Under the pieces are notes generated by a model. The model worked only from the letters and a program-made list of their open reading frames with translations, did no database searches and was not told the origin of the DNA. 64,000 bases of DNA from Tenericutes bacterium HGW-Tenericutes-1 (GTDB lineage Bacteria > Bacillota_I > Bacilli_A > Izemoplasmatales > Hujiaoplasmataceae). The translations under genes and the position numbers were made by a program. The stretch is from contig PGXM01000004.1 of NCBI GenBank assembly GCA_002839155.1, forward strand, positions 205,600-269,599. The letters run 5' to 3'. This document shows, one piece after another, positions 32,075 to 40,349 of this stretch (positions are counted from its first letter, which is position 1; every line of letters starts with the position of its first letter).

Positions 32075-33313
32075 ATGAATTTATTTGAAGATTTAAAATG
32101 GCGGGGATTAACCTACGCAATGACTGATCCCTCCATCGAAAAAGTATTGAATGAGGATCAAGTGACATTTTATCTAGGGGCTGATCCAACGGCAGATAGC
32201 TTGCATGTTGGACATTTATTAGCGTATTTAGTTGCTAAAAGATTAATGATTTTTGGACACAAACCCATTTTAGTCATTGGTGGTGGAACCGGATTGATTG
32301 GGGATCCAAGCTTTAAAAACACTGAAAGACAGTTATTAACCATCGAAACGTCACTAAAAAACGCGGCAGGAATTACAAAACAAGTCAAACATTTATTACC
32401 AAATGCTCAAGTAGTTAATAATTATGATTGGCTGTCATCACTGAACGCCATAGAGTTTTTAAGAGATATTGGTAAAAACTTTAACGTCTCATACATGATG
32501 AGTAAGGATTCGGTAAAATCAAGAATTGAAAATGGTATTTCATTTACCGAATTTTCATATCAAATTATCCAAGCCTGGGATTTTGAATACCTTTTTGGAA
32601 AACACAATTGTGTAATGCAAATCGGAGGACAAGATCAATGGGGTAATATTACATCAGGACTCGAATTGATTCGTAAAGTCCATGGTTCAGAAGCCCAAGC
32701 TTATGGGTTTACTTTCCCATTGGTCACAAAAGCAGACGGAACCAAATTTGGAAAATCTGAATCCGGTGCTGTTTGGCTCGATAAGGATAAAACATCTCCT
32801 TATGAATTTTATCAATATTGGATTAACACGGCAGATGATGATGTCATCATGCGTTTAAAACAATTCACATTTTTAACAAAAGAACAAATAGAAGAACTAC
32901 AAAATGATTTACAACTTCATCCAGAACAAAGAAACCCTCAAAAGGCTTTAGCAAGAGAATTAACTGAATTAGTTCATGGCGAAGAAGCGTTAAAAGAGGC
33001 TGAACATATTACTCAAGCGTTATTCACAGGATCTTTAGAAGAATTAACGGTTGAAGAAATTCAAATGGGATTCAAAGATTTACTCGGATTTGAAACGTCA
33101 GTTGATGAACCTATCATCGAGTTACTCGTTAAAACCTTACTCGTTCAATCAAAACGTGAAGCAAGAGAATTGCTTCAAAGTGGCGCAATTTCCGTGAATG
33201 GAATGAAAGTCATAGATATGAATGAGTTAGTTAAAAAAGAAAATGCCATTGGAAAACAATACTCTGTTATTCGAAAAGGAAAAAAGAAATACGTATTAGT
33301 CAAACATTTATAA
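32075..33313 (+). CDS. tyrS: Tyrosyl-tRNA synthetase
   Basis: A 412-residue class I synthetase. The HIGH-type motif is HVGHL in ADSLHVGHLL, the tyrosine pocket has YQIIQAWDF and GGQDQWGNI, and the KMSKS-type motif is KFGKS. The C-terminal about 70 residues are an S4 RNA-binding domain (LLQSGAISVNGMKV). It activates tyrosine for tRNA-Tyr. Controlled by the T-box upstream; ends at a bidirectional terminator. Confidence 0.96.
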   Translation: MNLFEDLKWRGLTYAMTDPSIEKVLNEDQVTFYLGADPTADSLHVGHLLAYLVAKRLMIFGHKPILVIGGGTGLIGDPSFKNTERQLLTIETSLKNAAGITKQVKHLLPNAQVVNNYDWLSSLNAIEFLRDIGKNFNVSYMMSKDSVKSRIENGISFTEFSYQIIQAWDFEYLFGKHNCVMQIGGQDQWGNITSGLELIRKVHGSEAQAYGFTFPLVTKADGTKFGKSESGAVWLDKDKTSPYEFYQYWINTADDDVIMRLKQFTFLTKEQIEELQNDLQLHPEQRNPQKALARELTELVHGEEALKEAEHITQALFTGSLEELTVEEIQMGFKDLLGFETSVDEPIIELLVKTLLVQSKREARELLQSGAISVNGMKVIDMNELVKKENAIGKQYSVIRKGKKKYVLVKHL

Positions 33314-33317
33314 AAAC

Positions 33318-33350
33318 AAAGAGGATTCCTTTTGGAAATCCTCTTTTTAA
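33318..33350. terminator. Bidirectional terminator between tyrS and the P-type ATPase gene
   Basis: A 10-bp stem AAAGAGGATT/AATCCTCTTT with A- and T-runs on either side. Confidence 0.85.
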
Positions 33351-33352
33351 TT

Positions 33353-35491
33353 TTATTTAATCGTTGATACTTTTTGTTTTTCGATGAACTTCATATAAAT
33401 GATTCTTAATGCGTTTAATACACAAAGTAACGTAACACCAACATCAGCGAAGATAGAAAGCCACATAACCATCGAACCAAAGGCAGATAATACCAAGAAA
33501 GCCAGTTTAATTGTCATTGAAAATATGATATTTTGTGTCGCAATTGAACGTGTTTTTTTCGCAATATGGATCGCCTTTTCAAGTAGCCTCAAATCATCAT
33601 TTACAATGATAATATCAGAAACTTCGATTGCTAAATCAGTAGCCGAGCCCATCGAGACACCAATGTCTGCGTTTTTAAGTAGTGGAGCGTCATTGATACC
33701 ATCTCCGACATACAAACTAATAGAATTTGTTCTGATTGCATTGAATTTTTCTAATTTTTGTTCTGGTAGTAATTCAGAATAATATTCAATTCCACCAAGT
33801 TTTAATGCGATATCTTTCGCTGAATCCTCGTTGTCCCCTGTTAACATCACCGTATCATAATTCTTAGTAAGTCGTCTTACAGTTTCCATAGAGGTTTCTT
33901 TAAGTTCATCTTTTACGATAACATAACCAATATATATTTTATCTTTTGCGATAAATGTATAAGAACCCACTGGCAATTTTGATTGATTAACTTCAACCCC
34001 GTTATTCGTTAAGAATCGTTTACTACCCGCGAGGATTTCATGGCCATTCAGTTCACCAGAAATACCATATCCAGGGATTTCTTTAACATTTTCAATATCA
34101 TAAATATCATCTTTATAATATTCTACGATAGCTTCAGCAATCGGGTGATTAGAGTATTTCTCAATTGAAGCGGCTAATTTTAGTGTTTCTTCATCGGTAT
34201 ACTCTTTAACAAAAAAAGCACCATAAGTTAAAGTTCCGGTTTTATCCATTGCAATCGTTTTAACATCAGTTAATGTGTGTAAAAAAGTTGAACCTTTAAA
34301 TAAAATACCGTTTTTTGCTGCACTTCCAATACCAGCAAAATAAGATAATGGTACTGATAAAACCAATGAGCATGGACATGATATTACTAAGAAGATGGCT
34401 GCACGGTAAATATATCCAGTTGGAGTAGTAACATTGTTCGGTTCGAAAATTAAACCGAATATAACAAGTAAAGCTGCTAATAATACGACTATTGGGGTGT
34501 ATACCCTCGAAAACTGAGTAATAAACATTTCGGTTTTTGATTTGGCGTTCGTTGAATTTTCAATCAAATCGATAACTTTTGCCATCGTTGAATCTTGATA
34601 TTCTTTTTCGGCAGTCATTTGGATGACATCACCAACACAAATGTTGCCTGACATCACTTTTGTTCCAACTTCAGCATGTAATAGTTTTGATTCACCTGTT
34701 AAAGAAGAAGTGTTTAAACTTGTCGAACCTTGTGTGACAACACCATCAACTGGAATTCTTTCACCATTTTTGACAACAAGAACATCGCCAACTTTGATTT
34801 GCATTGGATCTTTAATTACAATTTTGTCATCGATTAATACGTTTGCATATTCTATTTTTATGCCCATTAAAGCCGTAATTTCATTTTTTGACCTTTGAAC
34901 CGCCAATGTTTGTAAATGTTCACCGATGGAGTATAGGATAATAACAGCGATACTCTCTTCATATTTTCCTAAGAACATAGCAGCGAATGTCGCAATAATC
35001 ATTAACGTATTTTCATTAAAGAAATTAAATTTTTTGAAACTCTTAATGAGTAATTTTAACAATCTTGATACTAAGAAAACATATCCAACCCAGTACATGA
35101 CAAAAATAGCCCATACAGGTAAGACAAGTTCATAATTCGTATTAAATATCATATTAAAATATTGAGGAATTCGGTAGATAAAAAAGGTAATTGTGATGAT
35201 TATCATACCAATCAGAACATAAAAATATTCACGTAAAAAACTGGGTTTTTTTTCAGCTTTACCCGTTCCATAATAATGAGTATCAATATTATCTTCAAGC
35301 ATATCAACGATGCTCTTTATTTCTTTTAAAGCTGTTTCTTCATTATAATCATCTTTAAAATCTACGAGTAATATCTGATTAGTATAGTTGAAACTTGCAC
35401 TATTAACATATGATAGACGACTTGTTCTTTTCTCAATCTTATTGATACAAGTCGAACAAGTCAAATTTTTCATGACTATTTTTCGAACCAT
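33353..35491 (-). CDS. Heavy-metal P1B-type ATPase (Zn/Cd/Pb exporter-like)
   Basis: Start at ATG 35491 (GGGTGA upstream). The 712-residue protein begins with an HMA metal-binding domain (Cys12 and Cys15 in TCSTCINK). Then come membrane helices, the actuator motif SLTGES, the transport motif CPC in VISCPCSLVLSVPL, the phosphorylated Asp in DKTGTLT (about residue 416), the HP of SNHPIAEAI, and GDGINDAPLL. CPC followed by SLVLSVPL resembles the CadA/ZntA subgroup, so Zn, Cd or Pb efflux is most likely; copper is less so. No ArsR or CsoR regulator gene adjoins it, though a palindrome lies in its upstream region. Confidence 0.9.
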   Translation of the reverse strand: MVRKIVMKNLTCSTCINKIEKRTSRLSYVNSASFNYTNQILLVDFKDDYNEETALKEIKSIVDMLEDNIDTHYYGTGKAEKKPSFLREYFYVLIGMIIITITFFIYRIPQYFNMIFNTNYELVLPVWAIFVMYWVGYVFLVSRLLKLLIKSFKKFNFFNENTLMIIATFAAMFLGKYEESIAVIILYSIGEHLQTLAVQRSKNEITALMGIKIEYANVLIDDKIVIKDPMQIKVGDVLVVKNGERIPVDGVVTQGSTSLNTSSLTGESKLLHAEVGTKVMSGNICVGDVIQMTAEKEYQDSTMAKVIDLIENSTNAKSKTEMFITQFSRVYTPIVVLLAALLVIFGLIFEPNNVTTPTGYIYRAAIFLVISCPCSLVLSVPLSYFAGIGSAAKNGILFKGSTFLHTLTDVKTIAMDKTGTLTYGAFFVKEYTDEETLKLAASIEKYSNHPIAEAIVEYYKDDIYDIENVKEIPGYGISGELNGHEILAGSKRFLTNNGVEVNQSKLPVGSYTFIAKDKIYIGYVIVKDELKETSMETVRRLTKNYDTVMLTGDNEDSAKDIALKLGGIEYYSELLPEQKLEKFNAIRTNSISLYVGDGINDAPLLKNADIGVSMGSATDLAIEVSDIIIVNDDLRLLEKAIHIAKKTRSIATQNIIFSMTIKLAFLVLSAFGSMVMWLSIFADVGVTLLCVLNALRIIYMKFIEKQKVSTIK

Positions 35492-35539
35492 CGATTTCAC
35501 CCATTATATAGTAAAATCCCTACCTCGGTAAAGGATACT

Positions 35540-35554
35540 TATAGTTATACTATA
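35540..35554 (-). promoter_or_regulatory. Palindrome upstream of the metal ATPase, possible operator
   Basis: TATAGT-3 nt-ACTATA is a perfect 6+6 inverted repeat about 50 nt before the ATPase start, in a region that also holds promoter-like hexamers. SmtB/ArsR and CopY repressors bind palindromes in such places. Confidence 0.4.
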
Positions 35555-35591
35555 ATACAATTATACTAAGTATTTGATTTTTGTCAATTTT

Positions 35592-35617
35592 ATCTCGAAA
35601 TAACGAGATTTTTTTAT
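35592..35617 (+). terminator. Orphan terminator-like hairpin between divergent genes
   Basis: Stem ATCTCG/CGAGAT with an AAATAA loop, followed by a T7 run on the plus strand. No annotated plus-strand gene ends here. Confidence 0.5.
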
Positions 35618-35639
35618 TATATTTAACATGTCATCATCT

Positions 35640-35667
35640 TTGCAAAATAAGCCATTTGTGGTAAAAT
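35640..35667 (+). promoter_or_regulatory. Promoter of pepV
   Basis: TTGCAA, 16 nt, TAAAAT, 22 nt before the start codon. Confidence 0.6.
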
Positions 35668-35689
35668 TATATAGAATGGAGTGACTACT

Positions 35690-37042
35690 ATGGATTGGAA
35701 AAAAATAGCAGAAACATATCGTAATGAATTTATTGAAAAAACACAAGTATTATTAAGAATTCCGACGTTACTTGAAACTTATGATCCGGAGAATTTAGAA
35801 GCACCTTTTGGTAATCCTATTCGTCAAGCATTAGATTGGTTTTTATACATGGGAGAAGCCGATGGTTTTAAAATAAAAAATATCGATAACTATGCTGGCC
35901 ACCTTGAAATGGGTTCTGGCAAAGAAGTATTAGGCATTTTAGGGCATTTAGACGTCGTTCCGACCGGAGGAAAATGGAATTATCCTCCTTTTGGCGCAAC
36001 CCTTGAAGATGGAAAAATTTATGCTCGTGGCGCAATGGATGATAAGGGCCCTTCAATGGCTGCGTATATTGCCATGAAAATGGTTAAAGATCAACACCTA
36101 AAATTGAATAAAAAAGTTCGTTTAATTCTTGGGTGTGATGAAGAATCTGGCATGAGGTGTATTCGTAGATATTTAGAAAAGGAACAAATGCCCGATATCG
36201 GTTTTGCTCCAGACGCCGACTTTCCACTAATTTATGGCGAAAAAGGGAATTTAAGCTGGGATATCGTAGGTCAAGAAAATGACGATTTAATCACGAGTAT
36301 TCATGCTGGTGAAAGATATAACGTTGTTCCCGATGAATGTGTAGCGATTCTAAAAAAAGATGTCAAAGAAGCATTTAATGCCTATATAGAAGCACACCAA
36401 TATCAAGGTAAAGTTGAAGGAAATAAATACACCATTTATGGTAAAAATTCTCATGCTGCTTGGCCTTATAATGGCGTTAATGCCATATTCCTCATGGCTG
36501 AATTTTTAAAAGATCATACCACTTCTAAACTCATTGACTATTTATGTAAATATCAAACGCATGATTACTATGGGAAAAAACTAGGTATCGATCATTTTGA
36601 TCCTGAAATGAAAGAATTGACCATCAATCTTGCGATTATCAATTATGAAAACAATGAATTTAAAGTTGGGGTTAACATTCGTTATCCTAAAGGGTTTGAT
36701 TTTGATCAACAGACGGCTAAAATTGAAAAATCAATTGTTTCTTATGGGTTTAAATATGTCCCACATAAGAATTCAAAACCACATTACGTGAGTCCTGAAG
36801 ATCCACTTGTCAAGACATTATTAGCCGCTTATCAAAAATATTCAAATGACTACGAATCACCAATCGTTACAATTGGTGGCGGAACCTATGCTAGAACATT
36901 GAAAAAAGCCGTTGCTTTTGGCCCTAATCTTCCAAAAAATGAAGATTTAGCTCATCAACCAAATGAATATTTAGTCATTGATGAAATGATTATGGCCGCA
37001 GCGATTTACGCTGAAGCCATTGAAAAACTTTGTACGGAGTAG
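35690..37042 (+). CDS. pepV: M20-family dipeptidase PepV
   Basis: Start at ATG 35690 (TGGAGTG upstream). The 450-residue dinuclear zinc peptidase has GHLDVVPTG (His and Asp ligands), YARGAMDDKGPSMA, LGCDEESGM (catalytic and metal Glu), FAPDADFP and a late LAHQPNEY His. PepV cuts unblocked dipeptides, including beta-Ala-His, in the cytosol. It heads a group with trmB 8 nt on and an M42 peptidase, so peptide salvage may be coordinated. Confidence 0.88.
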   Translation: MDWKKIAETYRNEFIEKTQVLLRIPTLLETYDPENLEAPFGNPIRQALDWFLYMGEADGFKIKNIDNYAGHLEMGSGKEVLGILGHLDVVPTGGKWNYPPFGATLEDGKIYARGAMDDKGPSMAAYIAMKMVKDQHLKLNKKVRLILGCDEESGMRCIRRYLEKEQMPDIGFAPDADFPLIYGEKGNLSWDIVGQENDDLITSIHAGERYNVVPDECVAILKKDVKEAFNAYIEAHQYQGKVEGNKYTIYGKNSHAAWPYNGVNAIFLMAEFLKDHTTSKLIDYLCKYQTHDYYGKKLGIDHFDPEMKELTINLAIINYENNEFKVGVNIRYPKGFDFDQQTAKIEKSIVSYGFKYVPHKNSKPHYVSPEDPLVKTLLAAYQKYSNDYESPIVTIGGGTYARTLKKAVAFGPNLPKNEDLAHQPNEYLVIDEMIMAAAIYAEAIEKLCTE

Positions 37043-37050
37043 TTTTTTAA

Positions 37051-37692
37051 ATGAGACTTAGAAAAGTTAAATATGCTCAAGATAAACTAAGAAGTTATCC
37101 TGAGCTAGTTTATATCGATCCGATTGAGAATAAAGGAAAATGGAATAGTATTTATTCAAATAACCGTCCCATTCACCTTGAAATTGGCATTGGAAAGGGT
37201 AAATTTCTTTTTGAATTAGCGAAATTACACCCAGAAATCAATTACTTAGGAATCGAAAAATATGATTCAGTTATCGTCAGAGCTTTAGAAAAATTATTGA
37301 TTGAACCGTTGCCGAACGTGAGATTAATCTACGTGGATGCTGAAAAATTACCTTTAATTTTTGAAAAGGGCGAAATATCTCATCTATATCTAAATTTTTC
37401 TGATCCATGGCCAAAAAAAGCCCATGCGAAAAGAAGATTGACAAGCCCGTTATTTCTTGCGAAATATCAATCAATAATCGCCACAAATTCAATTATTGAA
37501 TACAAAACAGATAATTATGATTTTTTTGAATATACGATGATGACTTTAGTTCAAACAAATTCAACAATACTCAAAATAAGCTTGGACCTTCATAAGGAAA
37601 AAGATATCATGAATGTTGAAACTGAATTTGAGACAAAGTTTGTTGCCATGGGCAATCCAATATACTATATCCGCTTCCAAATAAAGGAGTAA
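37051..37692 (+). CDS. trmB: tRNA (guanine-46-N7)-methyltransferase
   Basis: A 213-residue SAM methyltransferase. LEIGIGKGKFLFELA is the SAM motif, NYLGIEKYD follows, and LNFSDPWPKKAHAKRRL is the TrmB catalytic signature. It makes m7G46 in the tRNA variable loop. Eight nt after pepV and 3 nt before the next gene, so it is in an operon. Confidence 0.93.
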   Translation: MRLRKVKYAQDKLRSYPELVYIDPIENKGKWNSIYSNNRPIHLEIGIGKGKFLFELAKLHPEINYLGIEKYDSVIVRALEKLLIEPLPNVRLIYVDAEKLPLIFEKGEISHLYLNFSDPWPKKAHAKRRLTSPLFLAKYQSIIATNSIIEYKTDNYDFFEYTMMTLVQTNSTILKISLDLHKEKDIMNVETEFETKFVAMGNPIYYIRFQIKE

Positions 37693-37695
37693 AAA

Positions 37696-38763
37696 ATGCT
37701 AAAAGAACATTACCGAATATTAGTTGATTTACCAGGAGTATCAGCGCACGAAAAATACGTTCGCAAGTTTATGAAATCAGAGTTAGAAAAAGTTTCTGAA
37801 GTTGTCATTCAAGATAAACTAGGTTCAATTTTTGGCGTCATTAATCAACATAAAAACGGACCGAAAGTTATGATTGCTGGACATATGGATGAAGTAGGAG
37901 CGATGGTTGCTGGAATCACCGATAAAGGATTTATCAAAATGATTCCTATTGGATCGATTAATGCTCCCATTATGATGAGCGAGCATCTTAATATTGTGAT
38001 CGATGACGGTTCATTTGTTCCAGGTGTTGTTGGCGCTAAACCCCCGCATTTATTACGTGATGGTGCATCGAAACAAGTCAGTGATTTTGATGATTTTGTC
38101 TTGGATATTGGGGCGGATTCAAAAGCTCATGTCGCTGAATTAGGCGTTAAAATTGGTCAACAAATCGTCTTTGAAAACAATTATAAAGTATCTAAAGATG
38201 GGAAAAAAATATTTTCTAAAGCTTGGGACGACCGTTTTGGTTGTGGAATGGCTCTAGATATTTTACAAACAGTTGATAAAGATAAAATCCCCTGTCAACT
38301 TTATGCAGGAGCCAATGTTCAAGAAGAAGTGGGGTTACGCGGTGCGGGAACATCTTCTTACATGGTTAAACCTGATTTATTTATCGCTGTTGATTGCAGC
38401 CCTTGTTCAGATACCTTTGAGGATTCGGATATCGGAGGCAAATTGGGTGGAGGATTCATGGTTCGTTTCTATGATCCTAACGCCATTATGCATCAAGGAA
38501 TGAAGCAATTCGTTGAAGAAACTGCAAAAGAGCATAATATCAAATTTCAATACTATAAATCCGGTGGCGGAACTGACGCTGCCAAAGTTCAATTATCAGA
38601 AGATGGTGTGTTAGTCTGCACGATTGGTATGCCATCAAGATATATCCATTCATCGACTTCAATGATTCACCTGGATGATTATGAAGCGGTCAAAGCGGTT
38701 ATATTAGCTATGTTAGAAAAAATCGACTTTAACAAGATTAACGAAATTAAAGCAAACGTTTAA
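37696..38763 (+). CDS. M42-family metallo-aminopeptidase
   Basis: A 355-residue M42 (glutamyl/tetrahedral aminopeptidase) enzyme. AGHMDEVGAMV gives the first His and Asp, the next metal Asp is in KAWDDRFGCG, then QEEVGLRGA has the catalytic Glu pair, AVDCSP the Asp ligand, and the IHSSTSMIH segment the last His. These large cytosolic complexes trim peptides to amino acids. It follows pepV and trmB in the same operon. Specificity (acidic or hydrophobic) is not readable. Confidence 0.9.
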   Translation: MLKEHYRILVDLPGVSAHEKYVRKFMKSELEKVSEVVIQDKLGSIFGVINQHKNGPKVMIAGHMDEVGAMVAGITDKGFIKMIPIGSINAPIMMSEHLNIVIDDGSFVPGVVGAKPPHLLRDGASKQVSDFDDFVLDIGADSKAHVAELGVKIGQQIVFENNYKVSKDGKKIFSKAWDDRFGCGMALDILQTVDKDKIPCQLYAGANVQEEVGLRGAGTSSYMVKPDLFIAVDCSPCSDTFEDSDIGGKLGGGFMVRFYDPNAIMHQGMKQFVEETAKEHNIKFQYYKSGGGTDAAKVQLSEDGVLVCTIGMPSRYIHSSTSMIHLDDYEAVKAVILAMLEKIDFNKINEIKANV

Positions 38764-38816
38764 TCTGTTCAAAGAATACTTATGAGACCACAAAAGTGGC
38801 TTAAAAAGGAGAAGAA

Positions 38817-39521
38817 ATGAATACAAAAGAATTTTTTGGTAACAAAAGAAAAGTAAGAGAAATGACATTACTAGCCATGTTTATTGCTATCATCATCGTT
38901 ATGGGTTTTGTGCCTTATTTAGGGTATATAACGGTCGTTGGAACCAGTGTTACATTGATACATATACCCGTATTAATTGGTGCAGTTATCATGGGACGCA
39001 AAGGTGGAATTATCTTAGGATTAACTTTTGGATTGACTTCGTTTTTCCGCGCATTAACCAGCGTCGGACTCGATTATATCTTTATCTTTCCATGGGTATC
39101 TATTTTACCAAGATTCATCTTTGGCTTAATTATATATGATGTATACCAATTCTTTTTAAAGTTATTTAAAGGTAGATTATTAGCAATGGTTGTCAGTTTT
39201 GGTCTTCTGACTTTAATTCACACTTTGATGGTTTTACCTTTAATGATTTCTGCATTTCCTTTAGCGCTAAATTTACCTTCTGTTAGCTCTGTCGTTGATT
39301 CAGGTGGCGAAGGTTTACTTGATTTTATGCGGGGTACAAGTTCGATAAGTACCATCATGACCATTATTCTCAGTGTATTAGTTTCTAATGGACTTATTGA
39401 AGCTGGTTTAGCAGCGTCAGTTGGCGCGGTAGTTGCTGATAGAATAATCGCAATCCTTAAAAAAGAAGAGAAAAAAGAAGAACTAGATGAAGGGGATGAG
39501 ACGATTGCTTCTATTGATTGA
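38817..39521 (+). CDS. ECF transporter S component, predicted pantothenate-specific
   Basis: A 234-residue integral membrane protein of the energy-coupling-factor S-component type. EMTLLAMFIAIIIVM and TLIHIPVLIGAVIMG followed by GGIILGLTFGLTSFFRAL are the usual first half, with about six helices and an acidic Lys/Glu tail. S components bind a vitamin and use a shared EcfAA'T module encoded elsewhere. The 3' end overlaps coaX, the first enzyme of CoA synthesis from pantothenate, so pantothenate (PanT-like) is the inferred cargo. ATG with AAAAGGAG upstream. Confidence 0.8.
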   Translation: MNTKEFFGNKRKVREMTLLAMFIAIIIVMGFVPYLGYITVVGTSVTLIHIPVLIGAVIMGRKGGIILGLTFGLTSFFRALTSVGLDYIFIFPWVSILPRFIFGLIIYDVYQFFLKLFKGRLLAMVVSFGLLTLIHTLMVLPLMISAFPLALNLPSVSSVVDSGGEGLLDFMRGTSSISTIMTIILSVLVSNGLIEAGLAASVGAVVADRIIAILKKEEKKEELDEGDETIASID

Positions 39522-40269
39522 TATTGGAAACACAACCATAACAATTGGGTTATCAAATCAAAAAAAAATCGAGAAAATGTTTCGATTAAATACTGAAAAA
39601 AGTAAATCAAGTGATGAGTATGCTGTTACTTTAAATATAATGCTTAAGGATTTGAATATAAACCATATCATTATTTCTTCAGTTGTACCTGAACTAAATG
39701 ATGTTTTTCGTGAGTATTTTGTTAATTGGTATGATTTGACCCCTTTATTTTTAGGCCAAGGCGTTAAAACCGGAATTAGAATCAATTCAGATAATCCAAA
39801 AGAGGTTGGATCAGATCTCATTGCTAATGCTATCGGTGCTTCAGTTGCTTATGCTCCCACTTGTATAATCGTTGATTTGGGAACTGCGACGACGTTTACC
39901 TATGTTGATAATCTTATGCTTAAAGGCGTCATCATTACCGCAGGCATTACAACTCAAAAGAACGCTTTAATTAGCAAAACTTCTTTATTACCTCAGGTAG
40001 AACTTGAAATCCCTTCTAAATTACTTGGAACGAATACAGTTGACTGTATCAAATCAGGAATTGTTTATGGCCACGCTTCAATGATAGACGGAATGATTCG
40101 CCGTATTAAAAAGCAACTTGGAAACGATCTTCTTCCTGTTATTTTAACAGGAGGACATGCAAAGCTTTTATCTTCTTTACTAGAAGAAGTTGTTATCTTT
40201 GATGAACGTTTACTTCTTAAAGGACTTCAAGAAGTATATCATCGTAATTTTCCTTCTGAAAACTTATAA
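39505..40269 (+). CDS. coaX: Type III pantothenate kinase CoaX
   Basis: Start taken at TTG 39505, which follows AAGGGG at 8 nt and gives the family N-terminus (M)LLLIDIGNTTI. ATGs at 39487 and 39496 lack a ribosome site at the right distance. The 254-residue product has the ATP/phosphate motif DIGNT, the segment GSDLIANAIGA and IVDLGTATTFTYV with the catalytic Asp, as in ASKHA-fold CoaX. It phosphorylates pantothenate; unlike CoaA it is not inhibited by CoA and needs a monovalent cation. Overlaps the ECF S-component gene. Confidence 0.88.
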   Translation: MLLLIDIGNTTITIGLSNQKKIEKMFRLNTEKSKSSDEYAVTLNIMLKDLNINHIIISSVVPELNDVFREYFVNWYDLTPLFLGQGVKTGIRINSDNPKEVGSDLIANAIGASVAYAPTCIIVDLGTATTFTYVDNLMLKGVIITAGITTQKNALISKTSLLPQVELEIPSKLLGTNTVDCIKSGIVYGHASMIDGMIRRIKKQLGNDLLPVILTGGHAKLLSSLLEEVVIFDERLLLKGLQEVYHRNFPSENL

Positions 40270-40279
40270 TATAACAGAA

Positions 40280-40310
40280 AAGTGTACATCCTTCATGTGC
40301 ATTTTTTTTC
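40280..40310 (+). terminator. Terminator after coaX
   Basis: A 10-bp stem (AAGTGTACAT with ATGTGCATTT, two G-U), 5-nt loop, T8 tract. Confidence 0.8.
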
Positions 40311-40349
40311 TAAGCATGTTACAATGAATATGAAAGTTGAGGTACCTGA

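Noticed and set aside
39218..39610. Minus-strand 130-residue frame opposite the ECF/coaX overlap
   Set aside because: It is antisense to two well-supported genes, has low-complexity Ser/Phe runs and no ribosome site.
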